64,000 bases of DNA from UBA10649 sp963842725 (lineage in GTDB: Bacteria > Actinomycetota > Actinomycetes > S36-B12), in NCBI GenBank assembly GCA_963842725.1, contig CAWJHN010000001.1:144826-208825 (forward strand). The letters run 5' to 3'. The notes under the pieces were generated by a model, which saw nothing but the letters and a program-made list of their open reading frames with translations, was not told the origin of the DNA and ran no database searches. This document shows, piece by piece, positions 1-9,426 of the stretch (the stretch's first letter is position 1; every line of letters begins with the position of its first letter). Both the position numbers and the translations under genes were made by a program.

Positions 1-383
1 GTCCGCTGCGCGTTGCGGTAGTGGCTGCGGCGGATCACGTCGTCGGCCGTCACGAGCACCTGGCCCACCGTCAGTCCGTGCCGTGCGAAGGCGATGCTGT
101 ACTGGGCCACGAGCATGCCCTGCCCCACCGACGCCGCCGCCTGCTGCGTGGCCAGGTCCCGCGGCCGGCGCTTGAGCCCGAGCGTCGGGAATCCGGTGGC
201 GATCGCGCCGCTCGACACCAGGACCACCTGCTGCCCGGCATGATGACGAGCGGCAATCTGCTCGACCAGCGCATCGATGCGATCCACATCGAGACCCCCA
301 CCGAGCCGGGTCAGGGACGACGATCCGACCTTGACGACCATGCGTGGCGCGGCCGCGATGCGTGCGCGGATCTCGTGGGTCAC
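1..383 (-). CDS. proB: Glutamate 5-kinase, N-terminal part (runs off window)
   Basis: The first committed enzyme of proline synthesis; it phosphorylates glutamate in the cytoplasm. Only about 127 N-terminal residues are inside the window. The start is GTG at 383, giving MTHEIRARIAAAPRMVVKVG followed by SSSLT, the amino-acid-kinase nucleotide-binding start (VKVGSSSLT). The GTG overlaps the obgE stop as GTGA, so the two are translationally coupled. The order rplU-rpmA-obgE-proB is a standard actinobacterial operon, which supports the call. The C-terminal half and any PUA domain lie outside. Confidence 0.9.
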   Translation of the reverse strand, partial: MTHEIRARIAAAPRMVVKVGSSSLTRLGGGLDVDRIDALVEQIAARHHAGQQVVLVSSGAIATGFPTLGLKRRPRDLATQQAAASVGQGMLVAQYSIAFARHGLTVGQVLVTADDVIRRSHYRNAQR

Positions 384-1762
384 GCCCGGTCACCGCCGGT
401 GAGCTCGTCGAGGCGGGCATCGAGCCGGACGTCGGTGCCCCGGGGCCCGGCGTGCGGCGCGTCTCCCGCGAGGAGCGTCGGGTACCAGTCGAACACGACG
501 GCGTCGTCCCCACCGATCATCACGGTGCAGCCCGGCGTCGCGCCCTGCTTGATCAGCAGCTCCTCGACCCCGAGCCGGGCCAGGCGGTCCGCGAGGTAGC
601 CGACGGCCTCGTCGTTGCTGAAGTCGGTCTGACGGACCCAGCGCTCGGGCCGATCGCCGCGGACGCGGAAGCCGTCAGGCTCCTCGGTGACGGTGAACCC
701 GGCGTCGTCCACGGCCTTCGGAGTAACGACGACCCGCACGTTCTCGTCGGGCTCGGCAGCCTTGCGCGCGGCCACGACCCGCTCGGCCATCCCGAACGAC
801 AGCTGGCGCAGCCCCTCGTGGGTGGCCGCCGATATCTCGAAGACGGGGTAGCCCCGCGCCTCCAGCAACGGCTTGACCATCTCGGCGAGCACGCGGGCGT
901 CGGGAACGTCGATCTTGTTCAGGGCGACGAGCCGCGGGCGGTCGTGCAGGCCGCCGTACAGGGCGAGCTCGTTCTCGATGGCGTCGAGGTCATCGATGGG
1001 GTCGCGTCCTGGATCGATGGTCGCGCAGTCCAGCACGTGCACGAGCACGCTGCAGCGCTCGACGTGCCGCAGGAACTCCAGCCCGAGCCCCTTGCCCTGG
1101 CTGGCCCCGGGGATCAGGCCCGGCACGTCGGCCACGGTGTAGACGACCTCGCCGGCGGTCACGACCCCCAGGTTCGGCACCAGGGTCGTGAAGGGGTAGT
1201 CGGCGATCTTGGGGCGGGCGGCCGACATGGCCGCGACCACGCTGGACTTGCCCGCGCTCGGGAAGCCGACCAGAGCCACGTCGGCGACGATCTTCAGCTC
1301 CAGGACCACCTCGCGGTGCTCGCCCGGCTCGCCGAGCAGGGCGAAGCCCGGTGCCTTGCGTCGCGGCGAGGCCAGCGCGGCGTTGCCGAGGCCGCCGCGT
1401 CCGCCTCGGGCGATGACGTACGAGACCCCTGCCCCGACGAGGTCGGCCAGCACCTCTCCGCCGGGCGTCGTGACGACGGTGCCGCTCGGCACCCGCAGGA
1501 CGACGTCCGATGCCTTGGCGCCGTGCCGGTGGCCTCCCTGGCCGGGCTTGCCGTTCATGGCCTTCTTGTGGGGCCCGTGATGGAACTCCAGGAGGGTCGT
1601 CACGCCGGGGTCGACCACGGCGATGATGTCGCCGCCGCTGCCGCCGTTGCCGCCGTCCGGTCCGCCGAGCGGCTTGAACTTCTCGCGCATGATGGAGGCG
1701 CAGCCGTTGCCGCCGTCGCCCGCCTGCGCGTGCAGCGTGACGTGATCAACGAACGTGGCCAT
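380..1762 (-). CDS. obgE: Obg-family GTPase (ribosome assembly / stress)
   Basis: Essential ribosome-associated GTPase. About 460 residues: Gly-rich N-terminal Obg fold (GGNGGSGGD), then a G domain with P-loop GFPSAGKSS, G3 DVPGLI and G4 NKID, then a C-terminal OCT domain extension typical of actinobacteria. I chose the ATG at 1762 (MATFVDHVTLHAQAGDGG), where the conserved Obg fold begins. The open frame continues 28 codons upstream to 1846, but that stretch crosses a palindromic repeat and has no conserved residues. It lies between rpmA upstream and proB downstream, with a GTGA overlap to proB. Confidence 0.95.
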   Translation of the reverse strand: MATFVDHVTLHAQAGDGGNGCASIMREKFKPLGGPDGGNGGSGGDIIAVVDPGVTTLLEFHHGPHKKAMNGKPGQGGHRHGAKASDVVLRVPSGTVVTTPGGEVLADLVGAGVSYVIARGGRGGLGNAALASPRRKAPGFALLGEPGEHREVVLELKIVADVALVGFPSAGKSSVVAAMSAARPKIADYPFTTLVPNLGVVTAGEVVYTVADVPGLIPGASQGKGLGLEFLRHVERCSVLVHVLDCATIDPGRDPIDDLDAIENELALYGGLHDRPRLVALNKIDVPDARVLAEMVKPLLEARGYPVFEISAATHEGLRQLSFGMAERVVAARKAAEPDENVRVVVTPKAVDDAGFTVTEEPDGFRVRGDRPERWVRQTDFSNDEAVGYLADRLARLGVEELLIKQGATPGCTVMIGGDDAVVFDWYPTLLAGDAPHAGPRGTDVRLDARLDELTGGDRA

Positions 1763-1800
1763 GGTGCCCTCATTCTTCCGTAGACGTGCGCCCACCCGCG

Positions 1801-1861
1801 GTTGAGTGGCGAGTGGTGTCGGGATCTGGCGGCTGGGGAACGCCACAAGTCGCCACTCGAC
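1801..1861. repeat. Family-2 61-bp palindromic repeat (copy 2a)
   Basis: An imperfect inverted repeat begins GTTGAGTGGCGAGTGGTG and ends CCACAAGTCGCCACTCGAC, between rpmA and obgE. The inner segment GGCGGCTGGGGAACGCCA is the reverse complement of the inner segment of copies 59084 and 60006, so this copy is inserted in the opposite orientation. It lies inside an otherwise conserved ribosomal operon, in the obgE leader. Confidence 0.85.
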
Positions 1862-1936
1862 GTGGGGGTTCGGCGCGAGAATGCGGAAGGGCGGGCCCGA
1901 AGGCCCGCCCCACCGATGCTCACGAGTGTGCCGGTG

Positions 1937-2191
1937 CTACTCGCCTGCGACGATGTTGACGACTCGCCGGCCGCGGTGCATACCGAACTGGACCTTGCCG
2001 GGCGCGAGCGCGAACAGGGTGTCGTCACCGCCACGGCCGACATTGTCGCCGGGGTGGAAGTGCGTGCCACGCTGGCGCACGATGATCTCGCCGGCGTTGA
2101 CCTCCTGGCCGCCGTAGCGCTTCACGCCCAGGCGCTGGGCGTTGGAGTCGCGGCCGTTGCGGGTGCTGGATGCACCTTTCTTGTGTGCCAT
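1937..2191 (-). CDS. rpmA: 50S ribosomal protein L27
   Basis: Large-subunit protein whose N-terminal tail reaches the peptidyl-transferase centre. 84 residues, the usual family length. It starts MAHKKGASSTRNGRDSNAQR and carries the RQRGTHFHPG core and the GRRVVNI end. It begins directly with the mature-type MAHKKG end and has no Firmicutes-type cleavable leader. The gene sits 4 bases after rplU and upstream of obgE. Confidence 0.98.
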   Translation of the reverse strand: MAHKKGASSTRNGRDSNAQRLGVKRYGGQEVNAGEIIVRQRGTHFHPGDNVGRGGDDTLFALAPGKVQFGMHRGRRVVNIVAGE

Positions 2192-2195
2192 CAGT

Positions 2196-2510
2196 TCACT
2201 TCCCGGGGGTGATGTCGGTGACCTTGACCGCGGTGAGCTCCTGACGGTGCCCCTGGCGACGGCGGTAGCCGGTCTTGTTCTTGTACTTCAGGATGTCGAT
2301 CTTGGGGCCGCGGTGGTGATCGACGATCTCTGCGGTGCAGGTGGCCTTCGCCAGCACCGCGGGATCCGACGTGACGGCTGCACCGTCGACGAGGAGCAGG
2401 ACCGGCAGGGCCAGCGACGCGCCCGGCTCTCCCGCCTGGCGGTCGAGTACCACGACGTCGCCGACTGCGACCTTCTCTTGCCGGCCGCCGGCACGGACGA
2501 TGGCGTACAC
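2196..2510 (-). CDS. rplU: 50S ribosomal protein L21
   Basis: Large-subunit ribosomal protein that binds 23S rRNA. 104 residues, normal family size. It starts MYAIVRAGGRQEKVAVGD and carries the conserved C-terminal YKNKTGYRRRQGHRQ rRNA-binding motif. First gene of the rplU-rpmA-obgE-proB operon. A good sigma-70-type promoter lies about 95-120 bases upstream, with a GC-rich hairpin in the leader between them. Confidence 0.98.
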   Translation of the reverse strand: MYAIVRAGGRQEKVAVGDVVVLDRQAGEPGASLALPVLLLVDGAAVTSDPAVLAKATCTAEIVDHHRGPKIDILKYKNKTGYRRRQGHRQELTAVKVTDITPGK

Positions 2511-2602
2511 CGCTTACTCCTGTCGTTCTGGATCGCTGGAAACGGATCCTGGATCATGTCTCCGGACAAGCCGGAGGGCGCCGAAGAGGCGCGCAAGGGT
2601 CA

Positions 2603-2632
2603 AGGATACGGATGCCCCTCCCACGGGGTCAA
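2603..2632 (-). promoter_or_regulatory. Sigma-70-type promoter for rplU-rpmA-obgE-proB
   Basis: On the minus strand a -35 box TTGACC (2632-2627) is followed after 18 bases by a -10 box TATCCT (2608-2603). It starts just after the rne stop codon (2644). The leader to rplU then holds two short hairpins: GCGCC/GGCGC around 2582-2596 and CTCCGG/CCGGAG around 2560-2577. These could end rne transcription or regulate the leader. The promoter is predicted from sequence only. Confidence 0.6.
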
Positions 2633-2643
2633 ACCGCACCCCC

Positions 2644-5301
2644 TCAGGCCTCGTCGTCGACCTCGACCTCGATGTCGTCGCCCGTCGCGTGCACGGCCGC
2701 CTCAGCGACCTCGCGTGCCAGCTCGGCCACGTCGATCTCGGCGACGCCCGCCTCGGACAGCTCCTCGAGATCCGCCTCGGCGATCACGGCCAGCTCGGCC
2801 TGGACGACGTCCTCGGCCTCGATGACGTCGTCCGCCTCGTTGTCGGCCATCTCTGCCTCCTCATGGGCCGCGAGGGCTCGCGCCGCGACGTCGGCCGGGT
2901 CGACCGCGTTGGCCGGTCGCCGATACCTCGGCGACTGCTCGGCGTGGTCATGGTCCCCGTGCAGCGACACCTTGATCCCTCTGCCATTGCAATGGTCGCA
3001 GGTCTCGGAGAAGGACTCCAGCAGGCCCGAGCCGATGCGCTTGCGCGTCATCTGGACCAGTCCGAGCGAGGTCACCTCGGCCACCTGGTGCTTGGTCCGA
3101 TCGCGCCCGAGGCACTCGACGAGGCGACGGAGCACGAGGTCGCGGTTGCTCTCCAGGACCATGTCGATGAAGTCGACGACGATGATGCCGCCGATGTCCC
3201 GCAGGCGCAGCTGACGGACGATCTCCTCGGCCGCCTCCAGGTTGTTGCGCGTGACGGTCTGCTCGAGGTTCCCGCCCTGACCGGTGAACTTGCCGGTGTT
3301 GACGTCGACGACCGTCATGGCCTCGGTGCGGTCGATCACCAGCGAGCCGCCCGACGGCAGGTAGACCTTGCGGTCCAGTGCCTTCATCAGCTGCTCCTCG
3401 ACGCGGTACTCCGCGAAGACGTCGTTGCTGGCCACCCAGTGCTGCAGCCGGTCCACCAGGTCCGGGGCGACGGCGCCGATGTACGCGCTGATGGCGGTCC
3501 AGGCGGTGTCGCCCGCGATGACGAGCTGATGCACGTCCTCGTTGAAGATGTCGCGGACGACCTTGATGGCCAGGTCCGGCTCGCTGTACAGCAGCGCCGG
3601 CGGGCTCGCCGACTTCGCGGCCGACGTGATGTCGCGCCACTGGCCGGTCAGCCGGGCCACGTCCTGCTCCAGCGACTCCTCCGGCGCTCCCTCGGCGGCG
3701 GTGCGCACGATGACGCCCGCATCCTCGGGCATGACGCGCTTGAGAATCGACTTCAGGCGGCTGCGCTCGACATCGGGCAGCTTGCGGCTGATCCCGGTCA
3801 TGGAGCCATCGGGGACGTACACGAGGAATCGGCCGGGCAGCGAGATCTGGCTCGTGAGCCGTGCGCCCTTCTGGCCGACCGGGTCCTTGGTGACCTGGAC
3901 GAGCACCGGGTCGCCGGACTTGAGGGCGAACTCGATACGCTTGGGCTGGCCCTCGAGGCCGGCCGCGTCCCAGTTGACCTCGCCGGCGTAGAGCACCGCG
4001 TTGCGGCCCCGACCGATGTCGACGAATGCGGCCTCCATGCTGGGCAGCACGTTCTGCACCCGGCCGAGGTGCACGTTTCCGACCATCGACGACGACGAGC
4101 CACGCGTCACGTAGTGCTCGACGAGGACACCGTCCTCGAGCACCGCGATCTGGGTGCGGTCGCCGTTCTGGCGCACGACCATGACGCGATCGACGGCCTC
4201 CCGGCGCGCCAGGAACTCCGCCTCGGTCAGGATCGGGGCCCGACGGCGACCGGCCTCACGGCCCTCGCGCCGACGCTGCTTCTTGGCCTCAAGGCGGGTC
4301 GACCCGCGGACGCTGGTGACGTCGTCGTTGCCGTTCGAGCCGGTGGACTTGCCTCGGGGCTCGCGCACCCGGACGACCGTGTTCGGCGGATCATCGGGAG
4401 AGGAGTCGAGGTCTCCATCGGCTCCGCGCCTGCGACGGCGCCGTCGACGGCGGCTGGCCGGACTGTCGGCGTCCTCGCCATCGGCCCCGGCCTCGTCCTC
4501 ACCCTCCGCGGTCGACTCGTCGTCGCCCTCGGCGGTGCCGTCCTCGTCGCCGGTGCGGCGCTTGCGCCCACGGCCACCTCGACGACGGCGCTTGCGGCGC
4601 GCGCCCTCGTCGGAACCGTCGTCCGCTGCCTCGTCGCCGGACTCGGTCTCCTCGGCGAGTTCCGCGTCGGTCTCCTCCACGGGGGCCGGTGCGGCCGCCT
4701 TGCGGCGGGTCCGTCGGGCCGGCGCGACGGACGTCGGGGCCTCCTCGACCGCCTGCTCGGCGGCCGGCTCGCTCGCGGCACCGCGGCGACGGCGGGCGCG
4801 GGTGACGGGCGCAGCGACGGAGTCATCGCTGCCCGCCTCGCCGCCCATGCCCGGCTCGGGAGCCTGGAAGGTGGGAGCGACGAACGCCGGCGCCACGAAC
4901 GCCGGGACGATCATGCGCGCGGACTCCGGCTCGGCGACGCTCTCGGCCGGCGCCTCGGCCCGGGTGGCGGCCTTTCGGGTTCGCTTGGCGGCGGGCCGCT
5001 TGGCCGGCGCCTGGTCCGGTGCCGGCGTGTCGACGGGTGCGGGGGGAGACGCGGGCTCCGCGGCCGCTGCCGCCTTGCTCGTCGACTTGCGCGCCGTGGT
5101 CTTCTTGACCGCCGCCTTCCGGGTCGAGGCCTTCTTCACGGCCGGGGCCTCAGGGGCGGGCGGTGCGGGCGCCTCGACGGCGACCGGAGGGCCGGCCGGC
5201 CGGCTGGCGGCCCGGCGGCGGACCCGCTTGGCGACCGCTTCCTGATCCGGTGCCGACGGGGCGGCGTCCGTGCTGGCGCTGTTGGTGTTGTCGTCGACCA
5301 T
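2644..5301 (-). CDS. rne: Ribonuclease E/G family endoribonuclease
   Basis: Main mRNA-decay and rRNA-processing endonuclease. About 885 residues. The first ~330 are low-complexity Ala/Pro/Lys/Arg/Glu sequence, followed by the S1 and 5'-sensor regions (VGNVHLGRVQNVLPSMEAAF). The catalytic DNase-I-like domain has the metal-binding Asp pair in VDVNTGKF and VDFIDM, and the Zn-link CDHCNGRG comes near 2990. An acidic tail ends in EVEVDDEA. I chose ATG 5301 (MVDDNTNS) because AAAGGAG lies 9 bases upstream; the frame extends to 5424 without a comparable site. The long N-terminal disordered arm is typical of actinobacterial RNase E. Confidence 0.93.
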   Translation of the reverse strand: MVDDNTNSASTDAAPSAPDQEAVAKRVRRRAASRPAGPPVAVEAPAPPAPEAPAVKKASTRKAAVKKTTARKSTSKAAAAAEPASPPAPVDTPAPDQAPAKRPAAKRTRKAATRAEAPAESVAEPESARMIVPAFVAPAFVAPTFQAPEPGMGGEAGSDDSVAAPVTRARRRRGAASEPAAEQAVEEAPTSVAPARRTRRKAAAPAPVEETDAELAEETESGDEAADDGSDEGARRKRRRRGGRGRKRRTGDEDGTAEGDDESTAEGEDEAGADGEDADSPASRRRRRRRRRGADGDLDSSPDDPPNTVVRVREPRGKSTGSNGNDDVTSVRGSTRLEAKKQRRREGREAGRRRAPILTEAEFLARREAVDRVMVVRQNGDRTQIAVLEDGVLVEHYVTRGSSSSMVGNVHLGRVQNVLPSMEAAFVDIGRGRNAVLYAGEVNWDAAGLEGQPKRIEFALKSGDPVLVQVTKDPVGQKGARLTSQISLPGRFLVYVPDGSMTGISRKLPDVERSRLKSILKRVMPEDAGVIVRTAAEGAPEESLEQDVARLTGQWRDITSAAKSASPPALLYSEPDLAIKVVRDIFNEDVHQLVIAGDTAWTAISAYIGAVAPDLVDRLQHWVASNDVFAEYRVEEQLMKALDRKVYLPSGGSLVIDRTEAMTVVDVNTGKFTGQGGNLEQTVTRNNLEAAEEIVRQLRLRDIGGIIVVDFIDMVLESNRDLVLRRLVECLGRDRTKHQVAEVTSLGLVQMTRKRIGSGLLESFSETCDHCNGRGIKVSLHGDHDHAEQSPRYRRPANAVDPADVAARALAAHEEAEMADNEADDVIEAEDVVQAELAVIAEADLEELSEAGVAEIDVAELAREVAEAAVHATGDDIEVEVDDEA

Positions 5302-5501
5302 GTGGCCGTGCTCCTTTGCGGCGCCCCGGCCGGACACGTACCCGGGCCGTGCGCCCTGATCGTGCGAGTCGTCGGTGATCCGCGGCTCGTCAAGCTTCAT
5401 GGGCTGCGGGCGAGGAGCGCGCATGGGGCGCGACCGGCCTCGTTCCGCCGGCGACGCTCACTCATTCAGAACCCGTCGGGAAACCTTCCCGCCCGGTGCC
5501 C

Positions 5502-6245
5502 TCAGCCCACCCGGTCAGGGGTGAACGGATCGGTCACCGAGGTTCCTGCCTCGTCGAGCGGCCCCTGTGCCAGCCGGGTCACCCGTGGGGGCTTCGGCGG
5601 CACGAGGTCAGCCACGCGGCGAAGCGCGGAGAGAACGTCGTCGGGTCGAACGGACGGAGTTCCGTGTCGAACGACCAAGGTGAGTATCGCACAGTCGGCT
5701 TCGGCGCCGCCGTCAGCCGCGCACTGCGCGCTCAGAACGGCCCCGCGCGCGTCGAACGTCCGCTTGCCGTTCTTCATCATGCGCTCGACGAGCACCTCGG
5801 TCTCAGCGAGCAGTCGGTCCACGGCCGCCTGGGCCTGCTGGCCGGTCACCCCGGGCAGTTCGACCCGCCAGATGCTGGCCTCGAGCCGGTTGACGAAGTC
5901 CGGGGTGCGGGCCTCGACGACCTCGACCACGTCCAGGCCGGGGGGCAGCGCCTCGTCCAGCGCCTGTCGCACGGCCCCGGGATCACATGCCTGGGCGACC
6001 CCGATCTCGACGTACTCCGCCTCGCTCGCCACGCCGGTCGGCGCCGAGTTCGCGTACGAGACCTTGGGGTGCGGCGAGAAGCCCGCGCTGTACGCCATCG
6101 GCACCTCGGCTCGGCGCAGCGCCCGCTCAAGGGCGCGCTGGAAGTCGCGGTGGCTGGAGAAGCGCAGGCGACCGCGCTTGGCGTAGCGCAGGCGCAGCTT
6201 CTGGACCGTCGGGGCGACGTCCCGATCGGGAGGCGTGCGTGACAT
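5502..6245 (-). CDS. TIGR03936-family radical-SAM-linked protein (DUF2344)
   Basis: About 247 residues beginning MSRTPPDRDVAPTVQKLRLR, with the family signature KRGRLRFSSHRDFQRALERA and AYSAGFSPHPKVSYANS. The family always accompanies the TIGR03960 radical SAM protein, and here its start lies 3 bases after that gene's stop. A tRNA/rRNA-modification role has been suggested for the pair, but I do not assign a reaction. The start at 6245 was preferred over longer reading because the conserved domain begins there. Confidence 0.88.
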   Translation of the reverse strand: MSRTPPDRDVAPTVQKLRLRYAKRGRLRFSSHRDFQRALERALRRAEVPMAYSAGFSPHPKVSYANSAPTGVASEAEYVEIGVAQACDPGAVRQALDEALPPGLDVVEVVEARTPDFVNRLEASIWRVELPGVTGQQAQAAVDRLLAETEVLVERMMKNGKRTFDARGAVLSAQCAADGGAEADCAILTLVVRHGTPSVRPDDVLSALRRVADLVPPKPPRVTRLAQGPLDEAGTSVTDPFTPDRVG

Positions 6246-6247
6246 CC

Positions 6248-8245
6248 CTAGGCCTCGCTCGAGGCGGCGAGCACCGGGTTGCGCTCGGGCAGCGTCGGCA
6301 TCGGAAGCGTGACGACGCCCGTGGGCCCCACCTGGATCTGGGTGTCCATCTGGTCGCAGACACCGCAGTCGAAGCACGGGGTCCACCGGCAGTCCTCGAC
6401 GGCGACCTCGGCAAGCGCGTCCTGCCAGTCGTCCCACAGCCATTCGGCGTCCAGCCCGGAGTCGAGGTGCTCCCATGGCAGGACCTCGGTGCGCTGGCGC
6501 TCCCGCGTCGTGAACCAGTCGACGTCCACGACCTGGTCCGCGAGGGCCGACTCGGCGGCTGCCATCCACCGGTCGAAGGAGAAGTGCTCGCTCCAGCCGT
6601 CGAAGCGGGCACCGTCGCGCCACGCCTGCAGGATCACGCCGCCGACGCGACGATCGCCGCGGGACAGGAGTCCCTCGACGATCCCGGGCCGGCCATCGTG
6701 GTACCGCAGGCCGATCGCCTTGCCGTACTGGCGGTCGGCTCGGATCGCGTCGCGCAGCGCGTGCAGGCGCGCGTCCGTCGTCTCATGATCGAGCTGGGCC
6801 GCCCACTGGAACGGCGTGTGCGGCTTGGGCACGAACCCGCCGATCGACACCGTGCACCGGATGTCCCGGCTGCCCGTGGCCTCGCGGCCGGCCTTGATGA
6901 CGTCACGGGCGAGCTGGGCGATCTGCAGGACGTCGTCGTCGGTCTCCGTGGGCAGTCCGCACATGAAGTACAGCTTCACCTGCCGCCAGCCGCCGGCGTA
7001 GGCCGTCGTGACGGTGCGGATGAGGTCCTCCTCCGTCACCTGCTTGTTGATGACCTTGCGCATCCGCTCGCTGCCGCCCTCGGGAGCGAAGGTCAGCCCG
7101 CTGCGCCGGCCGTTGCGCGACAGCTCGTTGGCGAGATCGACGTTGAAGGCGTCGACCCGAGTGCTGGGCAGCGACAGGGACACCTTGCTGTCCTCGTAGC
7201 GGTCGGCGAGGTTGCGGGCGATGTCGGCGATCTCGGAGTGGTCGGCGCTCGACAGCGACAGCAGGCCGACCTCCTCGTAGCCGGTCTTGCGCAGTCCGTT
7301 CTCGACGATCGCCGCGATGCCGGTGATGCTGCGCTCGCGAACGGGCCGCGTGATCATGCCCGCCTGGCAGAACCGGCACCCGCGCGTGCAGCCGCGGAAG
7401 ATCTCGACCCCCATGCGCTCGTGCACGGTCTCGGCCAGCGGCACCAGGGGGTTCTTGGGGTATGCCCACTCGTCGAGGTCCATCAGCGTGTGCTTGCGGA
7501 CCCGCCAGGGTACGTCGGCGCGGTTCGGAGCGACCCGGTGGATGCGGCCGTCGTCGAGGTAGCCGACGTCGTAGAACCGCGGCACGTAGATCGATCCGGT
7601 GCGCGCGAGCTCGAGCAGCAGGCCCTCCCTGCCGCCGGGGCGACCCGCGCGCTTCCAGTCGCGGACGATGTCGGTGATCAGGAGGACGGCCTCCTCGCCG
7701 TCGCCGAGCACGGCGGCATCGACGAAGTCCGCGATGGGCTCGGGATTGAAGGCGGCGTGACCGCCGGCGATCACGATCGGATGTGAGGCGTCGCGCTCCC
7801 TTGCCAGCAGCGGGATGCCGCCGAGGTCCAGGGCGGTCAGCATGTTGGTGTAGCCGAGCTCGGTGCTGAACGACAGGCCGAACAGGTCGAAGTCGCCCAG
7901 CGGGCGGTGCGCGTCGACCGTGAACTGCGGCACGCCGTGCTCACGCATGAGGGCCTCGAGGTCGGGCCATACCGAGTAGGTGCGCTCGGCGAGCGCGTCA
8001 TCGCGCTCGTTGATGACCTCGTAGAGGATCTGGACGCCCTGGTTGGGTGCTCCCACCTCGTAGGCGTCCGGGTACATGAGCGCCCAGCGCACCTCGGTCG
8101 CGTCCCATGGCTTGATGACGGAGTTGACCTCGCCGCCGACGTATTGGATCGGCTTGTTCACGAAGGGCAGGAGCTCCTCGAGCCGGTCGAAGACCGAATG
8201 GCCGCGCTCGGAGGACGACGGCACGGGGGACGCTGGGGTTGTCAC
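6248..8245 (-). CDS. TIGR03960-family B12-binding-domain radical SAM protein
   Basis: 665 residues. The N-terminal cobalamin-binding-like part (about residues 40-230: WALMYPDAYEVGAPNQG, IVIAGGHAAFNPEPIADF) precedes a radical SAM core with the [4Fe-4S] cysteines in GCTRGCRFCQAG (CxxxCxxC) near residue 285. A C-terminal region ends with extra cysteines (CRWTPCFDCGVCDQ) that may hold another cluster. Cotranscribed with the DUF2344 partner downstream. Probably an RNA- or protein-modifying enzyme; the substrate is unknown. Confidence 0.9.
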   Translation of the reverse strand: MTTPASPVPSSSERGHSVFDRLEELLPFVNKPIQYVGGEVNSVIKPWDATEVRWALMYPDAYEVGAPNQGVQILYEVINERDDALAERTYSVWPDLEALMREHGVPQFTVDAHRPLGDFDLFGLSFSTELGYTNMLTALDLGGIPLLARERDASHPIVIAGGHAAFNPEPIADFVDAAVLGDGEEAVLLITDIVRDWKRAGRPGGREGLLLELARTGSIYVPRFYDVGYLDDGRIHRVAPNRADVPWRVRKHTLMDLDEWAYPKNPLVPLAETVHERMGVEIFRGCTRGCRFCQAGMITRPVRERSITGIAAIVENGLRKTGYEEVGLLSLSSADHSEIADIARNLADRYEDSKVSLSLPSTRVDAFNVDLANELSRNGRRSGLTFAPEGGSERMRKVINKQVTEEDLIRTVTTAYAGGWRQVKLYFMCGLPTETDDDVLQIAQLARDVIKAGREATGSRDIRCTVSIGGFVPKPHTPFQWAAQLDHETTDARLHALRDAIRADRQYGKAIGLRYHDGRPGIVEGLLSRGDRRVGGVILQAWRDGARFDGWSEHFSFDRWMAAAESALADQVVDVDWFTTRERQRTEVLPWEHLDSGLDAEWLWDDWQDALAEVAVEDCRWTPCFDCGVCDQMDTQIQVGPTGVVTLPMPTLPERNPVLAASSEA

Positions 8246-8306
8246 CGCCTGAGGATACCCGCGGTCGGCACGCCCCGCCGAACGCGCCGCTGCCGCTGCC
8301 GCTGCC

Positions 8307-8367
8307 GCCGACCTTGAGGTTGGCGGCGAAATCCGCGGAGCGGATCGCCGCCAACCTCAAGGTCGGC
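8307..8367. repeat. Family-1 61-bp palindromic repeat (copy 1a)
   Basis: Begins GCCGACCTTGAGGTTGGCGG and ends with its reverse complement, with AATCCGC/GCGGATC around the centre. It lies between the divergent radical SAM gene and the AbiEi-like gene, so it cannot be simply a terminator for either. Together with copy 1b it brackets the AbiEi-like gene. Confidence 0.93.
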
Positions 8368-8484
8368 GGGGTGCGTCGACGGGGTGGGGAGGCGCCGTCC
8401 ACAGGGCGCCCCTGCACCGCGGGGCACCCACAGGCGTCGGTCGCGGCCTCGCCGGAGACGACGGCCCCACGCCACCGTGGAGGC

Positions 8485-9426
8485 ATGCGACCCCTCCACG
8501 ATGCCGTACAGCGGGCAGCGGCCGACCAGGCTGGCATCGTCCGGCTCGAGCAGGCCACGGAGCTGGGAGTGTCCCGCGATGCGCTTCAGGGCGACGTCCT
8601 CGCCGGGCGCCTGGAGCGGCTGCATCGCGGGGTCTATCGCGTCGAGCCGACTGTCGCCGCCTCGCCGCGCCAGCTCCTGCTCGCCGCGCACCTGCACCTC
8701 GGACCCGAATCAGTGCTCATCGTGCGCTCAGGCCTGCAGGTGCACGGGATCCAAGGGGCGATCGGGTGGAGCGCCCCTCAGCTCGCCCTGCCTCCGGGTC
8801 TGGAGAAGCGTCAGCGCGACGGACTCGACATCCACTTCTGGGCGCTGACCGGCGAGCAGATCACAACAGTCGACGGCCTGCCCGTGACCACCGTGGCTCG
8901 CACTCTCGCCGACGCCGTCCGGCTGCTGCCGCGCCTGCAGGCCGTCTCGTGCGTCGACTCGGCGCTGCATCTGGGACTCGTCACGACGGACGACCTCCCC
9001 CTAATCGCATCGATGATGCGACGACGACGCCAATGCGTCAGCGGCCGCCTTCGGTTGAACGAGGCACGCATCGGGGCGCAGTCGCCTCTCGAGACCCGCG
9101 TCCGGCTCCGAGCGGCCGACGGCGGCCTGCCGCCGGACGAGCTCCAGGTCCCCATCCGGGACCGGTCCGGGCTTCTGCTCGGCTACGCCGACATGGGCTA
9201 TCGGCTGCCTGACGGCACGTGGCTGGTCGTCGAGGCCGACGGCCGTTCGGTCCATGAACTGCCCGAGGCCCTGCTGCACGATCGGCGGCGGCAGAACGCG
9301 TTCCTGTCCGGCGCGCAGGCCCGGATCCTCCGGTTCACCTGGGCGGACACCGTGCACGCCGGGTACATCCCGGGCGTGCTGCGTCCCCTGCTCGATCAAG
9401 CCGGCTGGCGCCCCCGTCGACCTTGA
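8485..9426 (+). CDS. AbiEi-type wHTH protein with PD-(D/E)XK-like C-terminus
   Basis: 313 residues. The N-terminal part (QAGIVRLEQATELGVSRDAL, then GRLERLHRGVYRV) is the wHTH/AbiEi antitoxin-like domain widespread in actinobacteria. The C-terminal part has the Vsr/DUF559-like pattern GYADMGYRLPDGTWLVVEADG ... DRRRQNAFLSG ... ILRFTWAD. No AbiEii-type toxin gene is adjacent, so it is an orphan and a toxin-antitoxin role is not supported. Start ATG 8485 follows GGAGG. The last residues RRP and the stop codon come from the next family-1 palindrome. Confidence 0.8.
   Translation: MRPLHDAVQRAAADQAGIVRLEQATELGVSRDALQGDVLAGRLERLHRGVYRVEPTVAASPRQLLLAAHLHLGPESVLIVRSGLQVHGIQGAIGWSAPQLALPPGLEKRQRDGLDIHFWALTGEQITTVDGLPVTTVARTLADAVRLLPRLQAVSCVDSALHLGLVTTDDLPLIASMMRRRRQCVSGRLRLNEARIGAQSPLETRVRLRAADGGLPPDELQVPIRDRSGLLLGYADMGYRLPDGTWLVVEADGRSVHELPEALLHDRRRQNAFLSGAQARILRFTWADTVHAGYIPGVLRPLLDQAGWRPRRP

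Noticed and set aside
2335..6186. Very long open frame on the plus strand opposite rne and the DUF2344 gene
   Set aside because: Its translation is low-complexity and antisense to well-conserved proteins; long antisense frames are expected in DNA this GC-rich.
8485..9426. Complete AbiE type IV toxin-antitoxin system
   Set aside because: Only the AbiEi-like antitoxin domain is present; no AbiEii nucleotidyltransferase is adjacent.
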